Part shown: positions 12,701 to 24,700 of the stretch, in pieces
Layout: every line of letters starts with the position of its first letter
Position numbering within the stretch: the stretch's first letter is position 1
NCBI GenBank assembly: GCA_030549335.1
Contig: CM060194.1
Coordinates: forward strand, 64,756,547 to 64,820,546
Source of the DNA: Pontederia crassipes
Taxonomy: Eukaryota > Streptophyta > Magnoliopsida > Commelinales > Pontederiaceae
Length of the DNA: 64,000 bases
Reading direction: 5' to 3'
Translations under genes and position numbers: made by a program
The notes under the pieces: generated by a model
Databases searched by the model: none
What the model was told of the DNA's origin: nothing
The model's input: only the letters and a program-made list of their open reading frames with translations

Positions 12701-15700
12701 TACCTAGACAGAAGGTCTTGAGAACATTCTTTTGTAAACTTATGCTGTCTTTGTTTAGTGGAAAACGATTTTCTCAAAAATACTTTTTTCCATCTTGGTG
12801 TGTTTGCTTGGTAGAAAACATTTGGTCAACAAGAAAGCCTTTTCCAGTTGAATAAAAGTTCCATACAGACTGGGAAAATTATTACTTCTCTTTTTTTTTT
12901 TGAGGGAAAACATTTCCACATCTCAAGCTATAAGATTGTTATTGAATTATTGATGCAATTCATTTTCTCACAAACATTGTCCTAGTGAACCAGTTTTCCT
13001 CCAAGCAAGTTATCCTTAGTCAGGTGCATCCGATGGGCATCTATGCCTCCACACCTGACACACTATGGAAATCACTGCCAGATCATTGTGCAGCAGGGGC
13101 CCAGATTGGAGGCTTCCATGGATGACAGGCATATGGCTTTGGAACCACACTCTTTTTGGCGGTGAACGTGTTATGTAGATAACATTCTTTATCACATAGC
13201 CTTTTTGTTGAGAGTGGTGTGAAAATTATGTTCTTTTGTGGGGATCTTTTATTCCGTTTTCTTGGTTGTGTTTTGTCTTTCCACACACTTTTAAATTACG
13301 TTCTTTTATAGTCTTAATATGAAGCGGATGATTACTTAAGTTTGGTAGTCATTGCTCTCTTTCAAAAAAAAAAAAATCCGTGAAAAGGTTAACCTTGGTT
13401 TGTGCATAGGTTGACTTCGAAAATTTGCTGTATATAAGCAAGAAATTTACTATCTTTTTGTTATCGAGGGAATGAATTCACTTTTTGAAAGGATTTATTT
13501 TGCACCAAATATTCTCCCATTTATTATTTTGTGGATTAGATTTGCATTACTGAAGGTTTTCTTAACTTCTTTCTCCTCAAAATAAGCATTTGCTTCGTTC
13601 TTTCTTCTCCAGGAGTGGGGTTTTGCTTAGTTTTTGTACATCCATCCTGTGTTGCCGCTCTCTTCTTGAGTGCTTACATATGTACATGACGTATGACCCT
13701 ACAGTCATATATATACCTGGATGACAACCACAAATTTTGGAAGTCATCCGTTCTTTCCTCAAAAAAAGAAAAGAAGCATTTGCTTCGTTGTGTCGTACAA
13801 TGTGTCATTTCTACACTTCAAGAATCCTTCATTTCCTTAATCACTGTTACGTCGCCATTGTATTTTTTTTTGCTCGTGCATCACACATGTAAATCTCCTG
13901 TACAGTAACTAAATACATGGATGACTAGCCTTCATGTATTTGTATAATTTGCATGTAGCATACATCTATCTGCATCCCAGTGTCCCTAAGGAAAGAGGAA
14001 AATTATTAGCCAGTATTCTCTGTGGAATTCTGTAGAAAAATATTCTGTGGAAACAGATATGTAAATTATAATAAGTCATTAAAATTAAGTTTCATATTTT
14101 CCCATTTATGGTATTCCTTTTTCTGATGTTATGTTTGCAACAGTTCTTTGACCTAGCTTATGTTTAAATCTATTTTTTCCTGGAGTTACAGAAATAAGTA
14201 ATATGGTTTTATTCCCTTAAGCTTTCATTGTAATAGGTATCCATTTTAATTTTGGAAAACAATGTGTTGAAGTGAATCTGATACGTTTCTCTTGTAGACT
14301 AGTGCATTTGAAGGCTCTGTATTTACACATTCAGATGTCAAACCTGGAATGCTGGTGAAGGCTAAGGTCATTACTCTTGAAGCTTTTGGTGCAATTGTGC
14401 AATTCTCAAGTGGAGTTAAAGCTCTTTGTCCCCTTCCCCACATGTCAGAGCTTGATATTGTGAAACCACCTAAAAAATTTAAGGTGATTGAATTCCATTT
14501 TCCATCATATGCAGACGTTGCACATTTTGGGAATCACTATCATATCTACTTCTGCACAGTGTAAGAAAATTTTAATTTGCCGGACAGGTTGGAGCTGAAC
14601 TGCATTTTCGTGTTTTGGGTTGCAAATCAAAGCGAATAACTGTTACTCACAAGAAGACTCTTGTATGTCTTAATCCTTATTATAATACAACTACATTTTC
14701 TAGATTGAATATATTTGTGATCATGGATGTATATACAAATTAACCATTTCTCCTTGGGAATTCCAAGTTTCACTTTTAATGCTTGTCCAATAAATTAATT
14801 TTTTCAAAGTGATGGTTGACCTTATGCTTTTCTTTTATTATCAGGTGAGTTCAAAACTAAATGTCCTTGCTTCATATGCTGATGCAACTGAGGGATTACT
14901 TACACATGGATGGATCACTAAAATTGAGAAGCATGGATGCTTTGTGAGGTTTTATAATGGTGTACAAGGTTTTGCCCACAGGTTAGATCCTTTGTGATTC
15001 CTTTTCTTCAGATTTCAATTTCTAATATTGCCCTCACAAAGGTTTCAATTTCTAATAAGATCATATGCTCGTGAATTGTTATCTGATAGTTGCAGTCACC
15101 TAACGCCTCTCTTCCTTTTTTTTTTCGTTTTGGTCTCTCACACTTATTGTAATCTCAAATGTACATTCTTTGATCATTGTTATATATACATCTGGATGAC
15201 TATCATAACCTAGTCATGCTTTTTGCTTAAAAAAAAATCTTAAAAGAGATTGTTCATGGACTGCCGTGTTATGTATTTTTCTCTGTTCAGTATTGTATGT
15301 AAACTGGCATTTTCCTTCATTAACGAAAGGTTGGATGATCTTGGTTAGTCATCCTCTTTTTTCCTAAAAAATGTATTTGCTATGGAAATTTTGTGATCCA
15401 TACAGTTTTATTGAGAATGTGGTATTTTTCTTTGATCTTAAACTGCTTGTTGATTTGGTGAGAAGTTCAATCTGGATATTACTTCACATGGAATTTTAAG
15501 ATTCTTTCCTTTGTTTCATCGCAGAAGGATCATCAAAAGAACCTTGGCTGTCCTCAAAAAAAAAACCTTGGTTCTTTTTTTTTTTCCTTTGTGTAGGAAG
15601 ACTGATTCTTTTATTTCTAAATTTTTTTACTTTATCCTGATCACTTTTTTCATCTTTCAGAATTGTGTTCTTTTATGTTTATTCATTAGCATATAGGAAA

Positions 15701-18700
15701 GCAAAATATATTGCTTTCCTTTTTTTTCATGGAATGTTGCTATGATTAGGAGCATGATGTTACCATAAATTGGAAACATTTGAATATCCTAATTTAGGTG
15801 TCTAGGGATTAACAAAATTTTGAAAGTTTTCTCCTAAAAAAAAATTTGAAAGTTTTTTTGATACAACCATGATGGTAAGAGAATTTTGTTGGAGTTCATG
15901 TCCACTAAATTACTTTTGAGGGATTCAAAGTGCATTGACTGCAGGGTTGCTTGCGATACTATTTTGTTTGAATATTTTATTGTTGTGAAGATTTGGTAAC
16001 ATAATATCCTTGAGATAAGATTATAAGACAATGGCTCAATTCCTCGCAAAAAGAAAAGAACTAGGGCTACGAGTTGTGCTCAAATATAAATTTCCATTTT
16101 GTCGCAAATTGCAAGCTACAATAATTTGATTTCAAAGGTTAGGTTGCATGGGGTTAGGTGGTCATCCTTTGCCTTCTCAAAAAAAAAAACAGTAAACTTT
16201 TTTTTCCTCTGTAAATAATAAGAATAGGGTAATATGGTCTCTTTTAAGAAGGTAGGAAATTAGAAAAAAAGAAGAGAGAATGTTCAGGGCAATTGATAAA
16301 GGTCACAATCTTTGCTGGAGGTGCTGATTGAGATTTCTTAATCTCTATCTTAGAGTTCTTGGGCTCTGCTTCATTAAATACATTGACTTGCTTCTTTGTA
16401 CTAGCTTTGATTCTAGCCGAGCTTTTCCTATATTATATTTGTTGGTTTTGTTGTGGAGTTTTATACTACTAGGAACACATTTTATGACATGTTTTGTCAA
16501 TTTATTGTGCTCTTCCTTAGAAAAAAGAACTATTTACTTTGTGCCTGAATAATGCAAGAAAAAGATCGACCTGCTCATTACTGTCTTTCTTTTTTTTGAG
16601 AAGGATGAGTACTCAAGGTTAACAGTCAACCAACTTCATCGATAAATTGAGAATGTATTTGTCAGGGTAGACAACAACAAACAACATCAAAGCCTTATCC
16701 CACTAGGTGGGGTCGGTTACATGGATCATACGACGTCATTCCGCATTCGTTGATCCATGTTCGATTCGACAGAATTTTACGCTGGCTGTCGGGGCCTAAC
16801 ACAACCCTCCTCCTTTATCCGGGCTTGGGACCGGCTATAAAACATAGGCGGAGTTATTTGTCAGGGTAGAATGGAAATAATATAAACTAATGGAAAACAT
16901 ATTTATTTCACTTTTTTTTAGGAGATATTAGATGATTATCTAATTCCTCTAGTCATCTTTTAACCTTTTAATCATAAATTGCAGAATTCCCTTAACAAAA
17001 AAATGGAGATTATTTATACCTAAAAGGAGGAGAATATACTATGAGAAATTCTCACTTTTTCTACTTTTCCCTAAGCAAAATATAGAGCATAATGTACAAT
17101 ATCCTTTTGCTAAATAAGTCTAGGTACTTCTAAAAGAAGACAACTATGTTTAGTCGAGTTCAAATGGTCCAATGTCACATTGAATCACTTCCAGAAGTCC
17201 ATGTTTGGTTGATGCTATCCAAAATTCTACCACAAATTTTCTTCCATGTCAAGATCGAGATTCTACATGAGATTTTAAGGCAGTCCAAAGATCGTGGATC
17301 ACAAAATCATATTGGTGATTATAAGATCCTACTTGTAAATAAAAACTATATGTTGAAAATATATACAAGTGCAATTTTGCTCTGCCATTCTAAACAAAGA
17401 AGAGAAGAGAAAAATAACAATGATAAATAAGAAAGCATATCGTATGCCATCTGAATGATCATTGCCATGAAAAGACATAATTATTTAGATGACTCTTCCT
17501 GTTGAATAAATTCTGTAAGATAGTATTGGATTGCATGATCCTAATATCTAAACTAAGATCAGCCTAAAAAATCTGGCTTAAGATCTTATTAAGTTTTTTC
17601 ATTTGAATGATCATTTAAATCTGACTTAATAAATTCTGTAGATTTAAATCTTTAGCCGACCCCACCTAGTGGGATAAGGCTTTGTTGTTGTTGTAAATCT
17701 TTAGATTGAGATCAGGATACGTTAAGGACTTGATAATTGTAACATTTAAAATTTAGCTTGAGATGTTGGCAACCTTGTTCCACAATAATTTGTCATGTTT
17801 TATTATGGTTCTAAGTCAGGTTCAGGAGTTGTCTTGGTGAAAATGGAATATGATTCACAATGTGGATGAGTCCCATTGGTTCAAATCCCCTTTCTCATAA
17901 GCTTCCATTATTTATGTAATGTTATATACAGCTCTGGCTATCCATTATAGCTATGAGAGCCATTTTATTTGTCATGCATCTGTTTCTATTGATAAGTTTG
18001 GCTATATTTCCTCTTCAACAAAAGAAAAAATGGCGATATAATGTAACACATGTTAATGTATTACATGTTTGCAACAACAACAACAACAACAAAGCCTTAT
18101 CCCACTAGGTGGGGTCGGCTACATGGATCATACGACGCCTTCGTTGATCCATGTTCATGAGATTCGACAATCATCCAATTTTATTACTGAGTTCATGATC
18201 CATGTTCATGTTCATGAGTTCTACATGTTTGCAATCATCCAATTTTATTACTGTGGACACATATTAATGTATTTATTTGCTTCCTTTGGTAGATTTGTCC
18301 AAAGAAAAGTTCACATTTTCCTTTTTCCTAGGCTCTCCATTTGTGATGCTCTTTGTATCTTTGTGTAGAACTCTTTGATGTCTCCTTTGTAATTTTATTA
18401 GTTCTAGAATGCATTTCTGTAAACAAAAAAAGTTGCCAGAATTCTATGTTCATGAAAATAATATGTTTTCCTTTGTTTGGTTAATGTACGAAAGTAATTC
18501 GACGTATAATGATACTATGTTTTGGAGAAAATGTTATCATTTCATAAAGAAGAGAAGCCTTTTTGAGGTATTGAATAGAAAAAAATCTCTGCAAAATTGT
18601 ATGCACGTTGTTTGGTCAGCCAAGAACACAAAAAAATAGGAAACCATTTTCTTGTATAATAATTTCCGTAAGGAAGCACAACCTTGGATCATGTTTGTTT

Positions 18701-21700
18701 TAATTTTCGTAACTATATACTTGTATTGCAATTGTAAACCATGCTGTCTTAAATAAAAATATTGTGAGCTATGCAAGTAGAGTTAACAAAGTACTGCAGG
18801 ATGTCTGTTTTGTTTATTTTGTCATGCCTCAAAAATTCTACTTTCGGGCTTTCTTTGGCATATTACTTACACCTCTTTTTGTTGTTACCAGAACTGAACT
18901 TGGATTAGATCCAGGGGATGAGGTAGATTCTGGATATCATGTTGGACAGGTTGTCAAATGTAGAATAATCAATTCAGCATCGGGTCCACGGAGAATTAAT
19001 GTTAGCTTCATCATAAAACCTAGGAGGTTTGGAGTTTACCTCTCTCCTTCTGCCCATGTACTTTGCTGGCTTTTTATGTTGGACAGAATTAATGATTTGT
19101 TCTATTTGAAAAAAGTTCATCTTTTAGTGAAAAAATGGTTTTTCCCGAATGGGAAGTGTGGGGACCACTTTTGCTTATGTACTTTGCTGTCTTTTTTTTA
19201 TGTGACAGAATTGTTTTTCTCTATATGAAAATTTGTTCGTCTTTTGATAGAAAATGGTTTTTCTTCAAAGGGGAAGGATGGGCACCAAAATAGAAGGTTA
19301 AAAACATTACCGAGTATGAGTCTATGAAATGAGAAAATACCCCTACCATTATTGTGCTTTCTAACCAAAAAAAGTATGTGGTTCACAGTTTTCTCAATAT
19401 AGTAGCCTCTCTTGACCACAAACATTGTGCTATATCTTTGTAGCTAGATGGTCCACAAGATTGCTAGTGGAAGGGGTGGTGGCCGAGCCTGGACAGGTTG
19501 TCCTTATGCAGTTAGCTGTCTATAAGGCTTCTAAAAGATCTGAAGGTGACGGCTTAGTCGACGACAAGTAAAAAAATGTGCTAGGCGTAAGTTTGGCATA
19601 GATCACTCTGCATGGATAATAATCAGATTCCACTCCCTGCCATCTTTTAGAGTTGTATGAGGCCTTACCTTGACTGTCCTCTCCAGTAAGGCCATGAGAT
19701 CTCCCATTCGTTGATTCGAGAGAGCAGTGCGAAATTGAGGAATCCAGGTGTCTGATCTTGTCTGCTCGAGATTACTAGTAATTTGCAATAGTAGCACCAT
19801 GATATGAAGAAAAAAAGAGGCAAGCCTATTTCTCTCAAAAGAAAAGGCGGCAAGCCTTTGAAAGGTCTCGTCCATATGGTCCCTTAAAGATGATTCATGT
19901 CTCCATATGAAGTGTGACATTTCTTCAAACTGTGTTGAAGAATTGAGTCACCTTAGGTTCATCATAGTCAAACCACACACACAAAAAAAAAAAAATAACG
20001 TGGCACCATGGGTTCATCAATCTCGAGTGTCACAAGATACATCCCCACAACAACAACAACAACAACAAAGCCTTATCCCACTAGGTGGGGTCGGCTACAT
20101 GGATTATACGACGCTATTCCGCTCCATTAGTAACCAAACCTTTCGATATATTATTCACATCTTGCTCTATTAGTTCGCCAAGTGTCCGCCTTGGCCTCCT
20201 TCCCCCTCTTTTAATCGGACTCCAGATTATTTGATCTACTCTTCTTACTGACGCATTTAATGGAATTCTCTGAACATGACCAAATCATCTCAAACGATTC
20301 TCTACCATTTTCTCACTAATAGGAGCCACTCCGACTCGTTCACGTATATGGTCATTCCTAATCTTATCTAATATTGTATGACCACACATGCATCTCAACA
20401 TCCTCATTTCGGCTACCCCCACTTTACGTTCATGTTGTCCCTTCATAGCCTAATATTCACTACCATATAACACTGCCGGTTTTATAACAGTACGATAGAA
20501 TTTTCCTTTAACTTTATTGGGTACTTTTCTATCACAAAGAACTCCAGTGACTTTCCTCCACTTGCTCCAACCAGCTTGAATTCTATGATTAACATCGTCA
20601 TCAATCTCACCATCTTGTCTTACAATTGATCCTAAATATTTAAACTTTGTCACAATAGCAAGCAAAAATACTGAGCCCACCAATCGTGCACATAGTCCAA
20701 AGAAATCACCTCATACTATGACCACTAGACAAAATGGTTTGACATTCATCTCACTGTGCATAAGGTGCACCCCCCATATTATCCAAATTGTGGCTTTGTT
20801 AGAGGAAAATTGCATTGAAAAGTTTTGATCCTTCGTTCCACTCAAGATAATAGATGAACTTTACCCCCCGAAAAGCTAGTAGGCGAACAACTGACATGTA
20901 ATATATTGAGACCGAGGATGGACTAGGTGGCTGCCACGTGTGAGTATTAGAGCTCCTCAACTCTAGCACTGTGCTCAACTCGTTCCACAACCAGTATCCA
21001 ACCACGGGAGCTGATGTGACAATTTGACAACCAAGATGAAACACCGATGGATGATTGAAGCTTGGAGGCGCAAGCCTAGACCTCTGTAATCATTCCTAAA
21101 GGAATAAAGAATAAATATAGTTTTCAGAATCTCTCTCTCTCTCAAAAAAAGAGGATGGACTCTTGCCTAGCCTTTGTGATTTTGGCATCAGTAAAAGAGA
21201 AAAACTGACAATCACTGTGAAAAACCCCTTGTGCACTAAGACCTGTGTCATGTTGAACACAGTATATGCTGTTACTACATTGTGAATATTGTACATTTCA
21301 TAGCCTTCTGTTATAGGATGGGAGTTCAGCATGAGTTATTATTGACAGAGATACATACAGCTCCTTTTTTCATTTTTTTTGGCACCATATTTGCAAATTT
21401 GAAGTCTTAATACAAAGCAGATGACTGCCCAACAGTTTTATTCATCCTCTCCTCTCAAATGTATATGCTGTAACTGACATTCAGCATGCTCTAGTGCATT
21501 AGAATTGTTCAATAAAAGAAAGAAAAAGAAAACAGTAGAATGAGGAAGAAAGGTAAATGTTTAGCTCTGTACTGGACTGCATTGGGTATCACTTGATGTC
21601 ATATCCAATTGTTTTATTCCTGTTCATATTGCTAAATTTTACTTTATATTTTGTTTTGTTTGTAATTCAAATTTTCATCTTTTCTTTTGCACATAAGTGA

Positions 21701-24700
21701 AATTGATTTGTTTTACCTTGTGATGCCAGTGCTTCCGAAGGAGACATACCCAAGTTGGGGTGTGTTGTTTCTGGTGTTGTTGAGCGTCTGACCCCTACAG
21801 CTGTCGTTGTCCATTTGAACAACTATGATAGTATGAAAGGAATAATATTTAATGAGCATTTAGCAGATTTTCATGGTATTGGTTTTGAGGCCCTTTCTTT
21901 TATCATGCATCTATTTGAGACAGTAAAAAACATAATGCTACATCTTTGTTAATTGCTATTCAGGGCAAGCAACTTCGTTGAGATGCTTGTTGAAACCTGG
22001 AACTGAATTTGATCAGCTTTTGGTAATAGGTATGTTCATGCTTTTATTATGTTTTCTTACTAATGAACTGATATTATTTCTATAATTTTATGTATTATGG
22101 ATTCATTATGCCACTTAGATCTGAGCAAATTCTAAATGATCTTTGCATTGTGTTTTTTTGACTTGATGTCTTTGTACATTTGAGAAGGGAAAGGATGACC
22201 ACCAGAACTTACGGTTGTCATCCACGTATATATATATATCAGTAAAAGATATCAGCATTTACAGGCAAAGTGCTCTCAAGAAGAGAGTGACAAAAATATG
22301 GAAAAGGCTACCCAAAACCCCACTCCCGAAGAAGAAATGAAGAGTGGTGTACAATGTTATCCACCTGACATCTCTCCCCCCCAAAAATGGTTCGGTTGCG
22401 CTGGAGCCAAATAGCCCATGCACCGGCCAAAAATGCTGCCAGAGAAAATCTCCATCGCTGCCTCTGTCTCCCATGAATCCGAAGAGAGTGCCAAAATGCA
22501 TCCGCCGATGCTGGGAAGCCATCCAAAAAGACCATCTGTGACCACACCTGCCGAGATATAGAGCATCCAAAAAATAGGTGACCAACATCCTCCTCTGCCT
22601 CTCAGCAGAAAACGCAAGATGTGTCAGATAAGGGGGCCCATCTCGCCCTATATGCTCTCGTGAGCACCCGTCCACGCCGCAGGAGCCAAGCAAAGATCCT
22701 GACCTTTAGCGGTACTGCGCCATATGAGTAAGCAGTCAGCTCTGAGCGCATCAGATACCAAGGGTTCCGGAAGAAAGCGATGGTAGAGAATACGTGCCGA
22801 GAAGGAGGCTGAATCCCATATCCACCCATCCGTCCTAGAGGAGTCTGCAATCCTCTGATGCAGTGATAATAACTCATGAATCCTCTGATCAGATAACGAA
22901 GAGCTGAAAACTGGAGTCCACGAACCTGTGCCTGGACCACCAACCTCAGATCAAGACTCCGCAACGGTGGCCTCGGGATGTGTCGCCAAACTAACACTAT
23001 AGGAATGATAAAAAACTCTGAAGTCTCATTAAATCTAATTGACTTTATTATAATTTCTTTCTGACATTCTTTTATAGAGTCTGTCGAGGAGTGACATATA
23101 TGTGTGAAGGCACTCAGTCCAATCTTATTCTCTGTTTTCTGCTTTTGTTTATCAGTTAATTTTTCAACCTGTTGTTACATTTAGGAGGTCCTCTATCATT
23201 TAACAGTTCGGAGGTACTTTAAAAAAAACAGTTCGGAGGTCTTGTTCATGCAGGGGGACCTCTATCATTTAGGAAATTTTCTATTTTAAGTTCTACCAAC
23301 TGGAGTATCCTTATCTTGTAGTAAAGATGTCTTCGGTAGTCTTTAGAAATGCAGATACTTCAACATTTCAATAAGAACTGATACTTCATTTTTGTGATTA
23401 CATGCCAACAGAACACGTTCTCTTTTCCTTTTGACTAAATAGGTGCTCTTATTGTTAGTTTTTTTGTGAAAGATGGATGGACATTTGCCCGATGAGTGCA
23501 TGCCAGTGACTTTCCTGAATTGCACATTGTATAGGGAACGCTATCCTTTTATATATATATGAAACACTTGATGTCTCCCCAACGGCCCAACATCTTTCTT
23601 ACTTTTTTTTAATGGTTTTGTGCAGACTGTGAAGAAGGTAAAAGTTTAATTCTGTCTGCCAAGCATTCTCTGATAAACTCTGTGGGGCAGATACCTTCAA
23701 ATATCAATGAAATTAATCCTCTATCCGTTATTTATGTAAGTTTCAAATGCTTATTTCTTGGCATTTTTTTCTTTTGTTAATTTACTGGTTACTTGTAAAT
23801 TTTGTTTTACTATATAAATTATTTCCCCACCTAGTGGGATAAGGCTTTGTTGTTGTTGTTGTATATAAATTATTCATGCAACACTATGCTTTTGAAATGA
23901 TGCAACAGGGATATATCTGCAACATTATTGAAACTGGATGTTTTGTTCGATTTCTTGGACGCCTAACTGGATTCTCACCAAAGAATTTGGTATTTCAATT
24001 TTGCATTCAATTTAATATTCTTTGACATCTTATCTCAAAAAAATTTTCTTTGACATCTTTGTTTGCTGCTGATCTTCTCATTCCTGATATCAAAGGCCAC
24101 AGATGAGCAAGTGGATAATTTTTCGGATGCTTTCTACATTGGACAATCTGTTCGGAGTCATATACTGAATGTATGCTTATGGATCAATAGGTTACTTCAA
24201 TGGTATTCTGACATGTTCATTGCATATTAATCCATTCTGTTTTTACAGGTCAACAATGAAAATGACCGAATTAAGCTCTCACTAAAGCAATCCTTATGTT
24301 CTTCATCAGATGTTTCACTTATTCAAAGTTTTTTCCTTTTGGAAGAGAAGGTTGGATTGAACTATTTATTCAAATAGTTGTCATGCTTGCTACTACCATT
24401 ACCCTTATATTTATGTTATTACCACCGTGCTTTCTCTGTCAGTCACTTCTTAGTTGATATCCAATTTTGGTAGTTGTGGAACAAAACATTGCATTGATTC
24501 TGTGTTTGTTTTGTATTTGCTACACAGTACTAAACCTGAACCTTGGCTGTTAATATTGTAAGCAAACGGGTCATCTAACCAAATTTGTCCGCCATTATGG
24601 ACAAGTGGATTATTAAGTCGAGCATTTATATTTCCTCAAAACGATACTTTTGTTTGAAAATGGAAGATGAACCAGGTGAAGGGAGATCATTGGAGCTCTA

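Larger units (their letters stand above)
11060..14297 (+). other. RRP5 intron 11 (3.2 kb) with several LINE remnants
   Basis: Contains three LINE tails, listed separately. The remaining parts (11060-11915, 12140-13080, 13790-14297) show no gene, RNA gene or recognisable element. Confidence 0.6.
3798..14981 (+). other. RRP5: RRP5 exon map, exons 1-14
   Basis: Coding exons: 1 3798-4005; 2 4104-4324; 3 5848-5988; 4 6159-6335; 5 7688-7784; 6 9341-9453; 7 9543-9665; 8 9796-9867; 9 10432-10524; 10 10712-10825; 11 10937-11059; 12 14298-14483; 13 14588-14662; 14 14845-14981. Exons 1-2 give the basic N-terminal tail, and exons 3-14 the first six or so S1-type repeats. Intron phases: after exon 1 phase 1, after 5 phase 1, after 14 phase 2; the other junctions are phase 0. 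The largest intron here is 11060-14297 (3.2 kb). Confidence 0.88.
14982..18891 (+). other. RRP5 intron 14 (3.9 kb), the longest intron
   Basis: Contains three Au SINE insertions (listed separately) and weaker hairpin stubs at about 15175-15235 (GGATGACTATC / CTAGTCAT, then A-rich), 15300-15370 (GGATGATC / TTAGTCATCC, then TTTTTTCCTAAAAAA), 16141-16190 and 16597-16630. Short open frames here have no recognisable product. Confidence 0.6.

Noticed and set aside
20027..20665. TGTCACAA as target-site duplication of the RTE LINE
   Set aside because: The left copy is separated from the tail by GATACATCCCC, so it does not flank the element directly.
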